38,956 nucleotides of DNA. It comes from CAYFKJ01 sp964528595 (GTDB taxonomy: Bacteria > Pseudomonadota > Alphaproteobacteria > UBA2966). The notes below the pieces were generated by a model. That model was not told the DNA's origin, searched no databases, and was given only the letters and a program-made list of their open reading frames with translations. The translations under genes were made by a program, and so were the position numbers. Position 1 is the stretch's first letter, and every line of letters begins with the position of its first letter. This document shows, in pieces, positions 33,078 to 38,956 of the stretch. The stretch lies in assembly GCA_964528595.1 (NCBI GenBank), contig CAZGTM010000036.1, positions 1 to 38,956 of the forward strand. Direction: 5' to 3'.

Positions 33078-33695
33078 TCAGGAAGCGAGTGATTTCCGGG
33101 GTTCGGTCTGGGCGGCCTGGATAATGAAATCGGCCAGTTCGCCATATCCCGTGAACCGGCGCTCATACGCCAATCCGAGTTTTTCGGCCGCTTTGCGGGC
33201 TTGTTCGTCGAGTTCAGGGTCATCGGTTTGCGCCAGGTAGACCACACGGCTGTAGTTGCCGAAATAGTCAGGCAGCAGTTCGGGGAAGCGGTCAAGTCCC
33301 AATCCCACCATGATCAGCGTTTCGAAATGCCGGGTCAGGTAATCCGTCAGGTAAAACGTTGCGGGCTCGGCATCCGCCATCTGCTCGAAGGCCGACGCCC
33401 CAGCATAGAACTCGTAGCAATGCGCTCCGGGTATGCGGACGACGCCTTCCTCGTCGCACACCTTGTCGAGATCCCCACCGGTACCGCAATCGGCATAAAG
33501 CACGAAAATATTGTCGTACTCGTCACGATGCTTGCGCACCTTGTCGCGCACTGCTTCGGCAATGAGTTGCGGTTTGTTGTGCAGGTTGGCGGGCAGGCAG
33601 GTGACTTCGAGCCCACCAACACCGCCGGCTTCCAGCACGGCGATGACTTCACGTCCCAACGCGCCGCAAGCCAGCAGGAGCGACGGCGCGGGCAC
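33078..33695 (-). CDS. DUF1638 protein in the corrinoid operon
   Basis: A 205-residue protein of the uncharacterised DUF1638 family. Visible conserved-looking parts are LLLACGALGREVIAVL, LPANLHNKPQLIAEAV, FVLYADCGTGGDLDKV, GAHCYEFYAG and FYLTDYLTRHF. Conserved Cys, His and Asp residues (C10, YADCG, HCYEF) suggest a metal site or a thiol. It starts at a GTG just 3 bases after the corrinoid-protein stop and ends 14 bases before the MetV-like gene, so it is made with them. No enzymatic role is known to me. Candidate jobs are corrinoid loading, corrinoid repair or substrate-methyltransferase partnership, all speculative. Confidence 0.85.
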   Translation of the reverse strand: MPAPSLLLACGALGREVIAVLEAGGVGGLEVTCLPANLHNKPQLIAEAVRDKVRKHRDEYDNIFVLYADCGTGGDLDKVCDEEGVVRIPGAHCYEFYAGASAFEQMADAEPATFYLTDYLTRHFETLIMVGLGLDRFPELLPDYFGNYSRVVYLAQTDDPELDEQARKAAEKLGLAYERRFTGYGELADFIIQAAQTEPRKSLAS

Positions 33696-33698
33696 GGC

Positions 33699-34418
<720 letters not shown>

Positions 34419-34475
34419 GTGAACCACCCTTAAAGCCAACGCTCGCCCGGCAGCGTCCCGGACTGTTTCAATCGG

Positions 34476-34490
34476 AATCCATATGGGATT
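34476..34490. promoter_or_regulatory. Inverted repeat in the corrinoid operon promoter region
   Basis: AATCC and GGATT arms flank a five-base centre (ATATG). It lies 58 bases upstream of the corrinoid-protein ATG, in the gap shared with the divergent regulator. A candidate operator only. Confidence 0.3.
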
Positions 34491-34565
34491 TTGAGAGGTA
34501 TTACCGCTAGCGCCGCCGCGACATTTTTTAGCCAGACAACGACACGCTTTAGAGTATCATTTGAC

Positions 34566-34578
34566 CGTGATAATCACG
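34566..34578. promoter_or_regulatory. Perfect 13-base palindrome upstream of the GlxA-type regulator
   Basis: CGTGAT-A-ATCACG is a perfect inverted repeat 33 bases before the chosen ATG of the regulator, in the divergent promoter region. It could be an autoregulatory or CRP-like half-site pair. The two cyclases in the window make a cAMP receptor site conceivable, although it differs from the classic TGTGA-N6-TCACA spacing. Confidence 0.35.
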
Positions 34579-34611
34579 CCTTTGGCGGCTTACGGGTGGA
34601 GCGCTCAGATC

Positions 34612-35610
34612 ATGGAACGGCTTGACGGCGGAAATGTTCCCAGGCGCATCGGCTTCTTCATGGTGCCGAGTTTCTCGATGATTGCGCTGACATCGGCCAT
34701 CGAGCCTCTGAGACTCGCGCAGTACGTTACCGGTCACAAGCTTTATGAATGGGAGTTGTATTCGATCGACGGCAATCCGGTGGCCGCCAGCAACGGCATC
34801 GAAATGCCCGCCGACCACACCATCTCGGAAATCGACAAGCACCCGTTTGTTATCGTCTGCGGCGGCCTCGGCTCGCACAGCTATGATGACCGCAGGTCGC
34901 TCGGTTGGCTGCGCCGGCTGGGCTCACGCGGCGCCAAGCTGGGTGCGCTGTGCGCCGGTAGCGCCGTCCTAGCCCGGGCCGGTCTGCTCAACAATTACCG
35001 GTGCACCATTCATTGGGAAAACCTCGCCGGGTTCGCCGAGCGTTATCCCGATCTGGAAGTCACCTCGGAACTTTTCGAGATCGACCGCGACCGTTTCACC
35101 TGCTCCGGCGGCACGGCCTCGCTCGACATGATGCTCAACATCATCACCATGGATTACGGTCACGACGTCACCTCGCAGGTCGCCGACCAATTGCTGCATG
35201 AGCGCATCCGCGACCGTCACGACCACCAACGCATGCCGCTCCGGTTCCGCCTCGGCACCAGCCATCCCAAGCTGTTGTCGATCGTCGCCCACATGGAAGA
35301 CAATCTGGAGGAGCCGCAATCGTGCGCCCAGTTGGCCGACGCGGCGGGGCTTTCGACCCGCCACCTCGAACGCCTGTTCCGCAAATATTTCGACAAGACG
35401 CCAACGCGCTATTATCTGGAGCTTCGCCTCAACCGGGCGCGGCTGCTGTTGTTGCAGACCGATCTATCGATTCTGGCGGTGGCGCTGGCCTGCGGCTTCG
35501 TCTCGGCCTCGCACTTCACCAAGTGCTACCGCGACCACTTCGGCCACACCCCCCGCGCCGAACGCCGCCCACCGCCGAGCGATCAGGACACCGAAGCCCT
35601 GGCGGGCTGA
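34612..35610 (+). CDS. GlxA/GbdR-type AraC-family transcriptional regulator
   Basis: A 332-residue regulator. The N-terminal DJ-1/PfpI amidotransferase-like domain (about 10-190) starts RRIGFFMVPSFSMIALTSAIEPLR and contains the nucleophile-elbow Cys114 (GALCAGSAVLA). The C-terminal AraC domain has two helix-turn-helix motifs: CAQLADAAGLSTRHLERLF and LSILAVALACGFVSASHF. This architecture and N-terminal wording match GbdR and related activators of betaine, carnitine and dimethylglycine catabolism. The ATG at 34612 was preferred to a TTG at 34561. Being divergent from the corrinoid operon makes it the obvious candidate activator of that operon and perhaps of the MttB block. Confidence 0.9.
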   Translation: MERLDGGNVPRRIGFFMVPSFSMIALTSAIEPLRLAQYVTGHKLYEWELYSIDGNPVAASNGIEMPADHTISEIDKHPFVIVCGGLGSHSYDDRRSLGWLRRLGSRGAKLGALCAGSAVLARAGLLNNYRCTIHWENLAGFAERYPDLEVTSELFEIDRDRFTCSGGTASLDMMLNIITMDYGHDVTSQVADQLLHERIRDRHDHQRMPLRFRLGTSHPKLLSIVAHMEDNLEEPQSCAQLADAAGLSTRHLERLFRKYFDKTPTRYYLELRLNRARLLLLQTDLSILAVALACGFVSASHFTKCYRDHFGHTPRAERRPPPSDQDTEALAG

Positions 35611-35615
35611 CCGCC

Positions 35616-36329
35616 CTAGCCGTAATCCAGTTTCGGGAACCAGCCGTCGCCGCGGCCATCGGGCGTGAGATCGAACAGATTCCACAGCGGCCAGATCATA
35701 TCGGCGTGGCGGGGATGCTGGCCCTCTTCGGTTTCGGCAAAGAACAGTTCAGCGTTGTAGTGGTGGTAAATGACGTCGTCGCGACGAACGAAGACGTTGA
35801 TGTCGGGCCATTGATCACCCTCGGGGCCTTCGGCGAAATAGTCGATATTATACGTGTTGTTCGCCGACGACAGCAGCCGCAGGTTATTCCAGCCCCGCGC
35901 CCTGCCCCAATCCCGGATGCGGCTGATCGGCGAGCGGGCGACGACCGCCAGATTCACGCGGTCGGTTACGTGGGGTGCTGCGCCATTCAGGCTGTCGAGC
36001 AATGAGGTGCACATGGGACAGGCGTTGTCGGCGGCGGGGCCATACATGAAGCTGTAGATGATCAGGCTGTCCTTGCCGTCATCGAACAATTCGGAGAAGC
36101 GCGTCTGTTTGGCGGTTTCGGTATCGGCAATGTTCGCACCACCCTCGTCAAATTCGTAGTCGCTGGGAATAGGTCCTCCCGCGGGCAGGTTTTTCCGCAT
36201 TTGGGCGACATCCGCCACCTGGCGCCGCAGCGCTTTTTCCGCCGCCAGCAACTCGTCCCGCGCCTTGCGGTACTTCAATCCCTCACCCGGAAACGACTTG
36301 TCATGATGCACGCCCATTTCGGCCCCCAT
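35616..36329 (-). CDS. DUF899 thioredoxin-like protein
   Basis: A 237-residue member of the DUF899 family of predicted dithiol-disulfide oxidoreductases. The N-terminus is helical (EGLKYRKARDELLAAEKAL). The thioredoxin-like core has LIIYSFMYGPAADNACPMCTSLLD with a CPMC pair near residue 115. The tail contains DINVFVRRDDVIYHHYNAELFF and WPLWNLFDLTPDGRGD. ATGs at 36329 and 36317 are both possible; the second has GGGGG upstream. It is convergent with the regulator, whose stop is 5 bases away. Function is unknown. Confidence 0.85.
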   Translation of the reverse strand: MGAEMGVHHDKSFPGEGLKYRKARDELLAAEKALRRQVADVAQMRKNLPAGGPIPSDYEFDEGGANIADTETAKQTRFSELFDDGKDSLIIYSFMYGPAADNACPMCTSLLDSLNGAAPHVTDRVNLAVVARSPISRIRDWGRARGWNNLRLLSSANNTYNIDYFAEGPEGDQWPDINVFVRRDDVIYHHYNAELFFAETEEGQHPRHADMIWPLWNLFDLTPDGRGDGWFPKLDYG

Positions 36330-36845
36330 TTCAATACGTTGATCATCGGATATGAAATTTTGTCGGATTCAGCAAAAAGCAAGCCCCGTCTCGGATTTTA
36401 TCCCGGGCGGGGCTGCTCTTGTATTTGGCCTAATAGCCGTGTCCCAACTGGTAAGCCGGGATCTCGATACAGGACGGACATTCGCCGTCCGTAGGTCCGT
36501 AGTCAGGTTGTCAGCGGGGCGGCGAAATTCGGCTGAAATCGTGAAAGCATCGAGTTTCAAAATTCCGCGGAAGACTTCGTCGCTTACCGTCCGCCCTCAC
36601 AAGAGGGGGCGAAACAACTGTCCGGTGGATCCATACAGTTACCTGCCCTCCCTACTGATCGATACCCCAACTAGTATCTGTATTTAAACCCTATCACAGG
36701 GCTGTCTTACGAAGTAGTTTTTTGTACGAAATTTGCGAAATGTTGCCCAAATTCGAAAGAATATTTCAAACGAACGGTGGGGCGACAGGATTGGCCGGCC
36801 GGAATATCATGGCGCGGTTGTGTCCTCCGGAGTACGTGGTCTGAC
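36330..36845. other. 516-bp gene-free stretch with several hairpins
   Basis: No credible protein gene is seen on either strand; the short open frames lack sensible starts and composition. The stretch holds several inverted repeats: GGACGG/CCGTCC around 36472-36490, CGCCCTC/GAGGGGGCG around 36592-36610, and AACTGT/ACAGTT around 36616-36640. It also carries a minus-strand terminator-like hairpin. The end near 36700-36780 is AT-rich and may hold promoters for both neighbours. I found no match to a riboswitch, tRNA, tmRNA, RNase P RNA or SRP RNA. Confidence 0.5.
36370..36416 (-). terminator. Terminator-like hairpin reading the minus strand
   Basis: On the minus strand AGC-AGCCCCG pairs with CGGGGCT-(T)-GCT across a 19-base loop that can itself fold (GGAT/ATCC), and a T5 run follows. 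No annotated minus-strand gene lies directly upstream, since the next gene is on the plus strand. It may therefore end a small untranslated RNA from 36420-36780, or be incidental. Confidence 0.45.
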
Positions 36846-37910
36846 ATGGTGGTTTCCAACCGAACAATCGCCCGCCTGCGTAGCGTCGCCGCCGTATCTA
36901 TCGGTCTGGCCGCGCTGATTGTTACGTCGATTCTCTTCGTTTCCACTCTCATGGGACAGGAGGTGAGCAACCGAAATCTCCTGGAAGCGGCAGTCCTCGG
37001 CGCTCTGGTCGGCGCTGTGCTTGCTTCGTACGAGTTGCTTTTCGTCGAAGGCCGCTATGGGCGGGCAATCAGACGCGCCCACTTTCTGGTGAGCCTGACG
37101 CTCAGTACCGCCGTCTACCTCGTCACCATCACCGCCGTCGTCGTGCTTTACGAGACCTGGGCTTATCCGGAGGCCGGGCGCGATACCTATTTCGGCTATC
37201 AGATCGACTACGACACCGCGTTGATGTTGGACATCTTCACCACCTTCCTGATGATCTCGCTGCTGCTGTTTTTCGTCACCATCCGGCGCGTCATCGGCAC
37301 CCGGCAACTGGCCAACGTGATCCTGGGCCGTTACCGCACCGGCATATACGAGGAGCGGGTCTTCCTTTTTCTCGATATCGAAGCGTCGACGCAGATGGCG
37401 GAGGAACTCGGCGATTTGGGCGCCTATGACCTGATTTCGACGTTTTATTTTGACATCGACGAGGCCATCCTCGATCACAACGGCGAGGCCCACCGCTATA
37501 TCGGCGATGAGATCGTGATCACCTGGCCCCTGGAGCTGGGCCTTCGCAACGCCAACTGCTTGCGCTGTTTTTTCGCCATCGAGGATATCATCAAGCGGCG
37601 GGCGGACGTCTATCAGACGCGGTTCGGGCGGGTGCCGAAATTCCGCGCGGGCCTGCACTGCGGCCGTGTTGTGGCGGGCTTTACTGGCGATTCTAAGCGG
37701 CAGATCTCCTACTTCGGCGATACCGTCAACACGGCGGCCCGGCTGGAGAAGACCTGTCGGGAACTGGGGTATAATCTCGTGGCCTCCGCCGACGTCATCA
37801 ACAACACCGCCGTCCCCGGCGAACTGGATGCCGTGGCGCTCGGCGGCTACGAATTGCGCGGCAAATCGGAAAGCGTCGAACTGTTCGGCATCCGGCGCGC
37901 GACCCAATAG
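36846..37910 (+). CDS. Membrane-anchored class III adenylate cyclase
   Basis: A 354-residue cyclase. Hydrophobic segments lie around residues 15-35, 45-65, 80-100 and 125-150, giving four membrane helices. The catalytic domain follows (about 175-350). Metal aspartates are in LFLDIEASTQMAEELG and HRYIGDEIVITW, and the transition-state Asn/Arg are in FGDTVNTAARLE. Ser stands at the position that is Asp in class IIIa enzymes, and Arg replaces the usual Lys before YIGDE. The specificity is therefore less certain than for the soluble cyclase at 3333-5741. The ATG at 36846 opens just before the first membrane helix; the upstream in-frame sequence is not membrane-like. It is convergent with the MerR gene. 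Confidence 0.88.
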   Translation: MVVSNRTIARLRSVAAVSIGLAALIVTSILFVSTLMGQEVSNRNLLEAAVLGALVGAVLASYELLFVEGRYGRAIRRAHFLVSLTLSTAVYLVTITAVVVLYETWAYPEAGRDTYFGYQIDYDTALMLDIFTTFLMISLLLFFVTIRRVIGTRQLANVILGRYRTGIYEERVFLFLDIEASTQMAEELGDLGAYDLISTFYFDIDEAILDHNGEAHRYIGDEIVITWPLELGLRNANCLRCFFAIEDIIKRRADVYQTRFGRVPKFRAGLHCGRVVAGFTGDSKRQISYFGDTVNTAARLEKTCRELGYNLVASADVINNTAVPGELDAVALGGYELRGKSESVELFGIRRATQ

Positions 37911-37928
37911 AACGCATTCTCCAGTGGC

Positions 37929-38453
37929 TTAGCGGGCCTCTTTCGACCAACGGCGGATTTCCCTGATCTCGTCCGCAGGGATGCCGAGGTATTCCAAAAA
38001 GGCCTGGTGCTTTTTCGGCGCAGATTTTTCAAAACCGATATGCCAGGCATGCATGTCCTCGTCGCTGAAGCCCGAAGCCGCCAGGGTGTCGGACCAGCCC
38101 TGGCGGTCGAGCCGCACCGGCATTTCCGGCGGTTCCCGTTTCAACAGGGACAGAACCAGGGCTTGCTGTTCGTGCAGCCGGTCCGCTTCTTCGTTCAGTT
38201 CGGCCAGTCGTTTGTTGAGAGCCGCGTTGAGGTCGCGGCCCCTTGGCTTCAATACCTGTTTGATGGCGTCCAATGAAAGGCCGGCCTTGCGGTAAAGGCA
38301 AATCAACTCGAGCCTTTCGGCGTCGGCGTCGGAGTAGACGCGATACCCCTTTGCCGACCGTCCGGAAGGGATCAGCACGCCCTCCCGGTCGTAATAGAGC
38401 AACGTGCTCCGCGACAGCCCATGTTGCCGGGCCAGCCTTCCAACGGTCGTCAT
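37929..38453 (-). CDS. MerR-family transcriptional regulator
   Basis: A 174-residue regulator. The N-terminal winged helix-turn-helix reads VGRLARQHGLSRSTLLYYD, followed by GYRVYSDADAERLELI and a helical dimerisation region (LNKRLAELNEEADRLHEQQ). The C-terminal part (residues ~115-174) is not a known metal-binding loop and has no cysteine, so metal sensing is unlikely. It starts 9 bases after the SRPBCC stop in the same direction, so the two genes probably share a transcript. Confidence 0.9.
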   Translation of the reverse strand: MTTVGRLARQHGLSRSTLLYYDREGVLIPSGRSAKGYRVYSDADAERLELICLYRKAGLSLDAIKQVLKPRGRDLNAALNKRLAELNEEADRLHEQQALVLSLLKREPPEMPVRLDRQGWSDTLAASGFSDEDMHAWHIGFEKSAPKKHQAFLEYLGIPADEIREIRRWSKEAR

Positions 38454-38462
38454 CTGTTTCCC

Positions 38463-38939
38463 TTATGCTGCAACCAGCATTTGGCCCGTGGTGAGGAAGT
38501 GGTTCAACTCCTTTTCGATGCGTTTGAACTTGGCGTGGAAGGCGTCCCGGTCGAAGTTGTCGATGATTTCGTTGCCGGCGTCGGAGAGCCCCGTGATGAT
38601 CTGGCTCCAGACAGCAATGCTGCGCCCATCCGGTAGAGGCGAGAGCGTAATGTCGTATTTCACAACGTAGAGGCCGGCGGCGAACTTCACGAACTCGATC
38701 ATCCGGTTGGGTTCGAAGCGGTTGACGATCCAGTGCTCGCGTCCACCGTCGGGCAGTTCGGTCGAGAAGACGCAGTTGTTTTCGGCGAGCCCCGAGGCGG
38801 AATAGATCAGATCGCAGGCCCAGCTTTCGATCCAGTCGTATTCCCGGGTCGGACAAAGCAAGGGAAAGATGTCGCTCATCGCACCTTCCAGATGCTGGAC
38901 CTGAGATACTTCGATGCGGCTGCTTTTGAATTCGGTCAT
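38463..38939 (-). CDS. SRPBCC / START-like small-molecule-binding protein
   Basis: A 158-residue protein with the helix-grip pattern of the SRPBCC (polyketide cyclase/START) superfamily: LEGAMSDIFPLLCPTREYDWI near the N-terminus, then alternating strands (CVFSTELPDGGREHWIVNRF, VKYDITLSPLPDGRSIAVW) and a long C-terminal helix (DRDAFHAKFKRIEKELNHFL). AAGGAAAG precedes the ATG at 38939. It binds some hydrophobic ligand in a cavity, but the ligand is unknown. It lies upstream of the MerR gene. Confidence 0.8.
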   Translation of the reverse strand: MTEFKSSRIEVSQVQHLEGAMSDIFPLLCPTREYDWIESWACDLIYSASGLAENNCVFSTELPDGGREHWIVNRFEPNRMIEFVKFAAGLYVVKYDITLSPLPDGRSIAVWSQIITGLSDAGNEIIDNFDRDAFHAKFKRIEKELNHFLTTGQMLVAA

Positions 38940-38956
38940 TGTCTTTCCTTACACGT

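Noticed and set aside
34419..34611. Cobalamin riboswitch before the corrinoid operon
   Set aside because: I see no B12-box-like sequence or the long structured leader; the gap is too short for the full element plus a promoter.
36480..36530. Cobalamin-box or tmRNA-like similarity in the gene-free stretch
   Set aside because: Only short stretches resemble AGTCAGG-type motifs, with no supporting paired structure or tag-peptide reading frame.

Overview
The window looks like chromosomal DNA of a GC-rich alphaproteobacterium. The best guess is a free-living, aerobic member of the Rhodospirillales or a related order. The basis is codon usage, PAS-rich kinases, class III adenylate cyclases, a betaine-type GlxA/AraC regulator, a dimethylglycine-dehydrogenase-like flavoprotein and a fused dipeptide-type ABC ATPase. 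The taxon is an inference. I saw no rRNA, tRNA, CRISPR array, insertion sequence or prophage.

Layout. (1) Positions 1-6531, minus strand, form a signalling operon: a coiled-coil protein built from five 36-residue repeats, a GAF-GAF-PAS adenylate cyclase, and a multi-PAS histidine kinase cut by the left edge. (2) 6700-10645 holds an exported thioredoxin-fold protein and a 1076-residue hybrid histidine kinase. (3) 10792-19192 is a first block for methylated amines and one-carbon units. On the minus strand are an FAD amine oxidoreductase, formate-tetrahydrofolate ligase and a Rieske oxygenase. Divergent from them are a non-pyrrolysine MttB-family methyltransferase and a dimethylglycine-dehydrogenase-like enzyme. 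(4) 19193-21600 holds an exported cytidine-deaminase-fold enzyme, a fatty acid desaturase and a PhnD-like protein without a signal peptide. (5) 21873-27533 is a peptide/nickel-type ABC importer with a terminator hairpin after the binding-protein gene. (6) 27622-35610 is a second, tightly packed block on the minus strand: corrinoid protein, DUF1638 protein, MetV-like cysteine-rich protein, MetF, methyltetrahydrofolate:corrinoid methyltransferase, RACo-like corrinoid activase, a GFA/CENP-V protein and a YCII protein. A GlxA/GbdR-like regulator is divergent from it. (7) 35616-38939 holds a DUF899 protein, a 516-bp gene-free stretch, a membrane adenylate cyclase, a MerR regulator and a SRPBCC protein.

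How the parts may work together. Blocks 3 and 6 together encode almost every step of a corrinoid-dependent demethylation route. MttB moves a methyl group from a quaternary or tertiary amine to the corrinoid protein. The activase rescues oxidised cobalamin. The pterin-binding methyltransferase moves the methyl group to tetrahydrofolate. MetF with the MetV-like protein oxidises it to methylene-tetrahydrofolate, and Fhs can release formate with ATP gain. FolD/FchA is not in the window. Enzymes typical of anaerobes (MttB, MetV/MetF, RACo, Fhs) sit here with oxygen- and flavin-dependent demethylases (Rieske, DMGDH-like, DAO-type) and an uncharacterised DUF1638 protein. This combined system is the most interesting thing in the window. 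The real methyl donor (glycine betaine, proline betaine, carnitine or other) cannot be read from the sequence.
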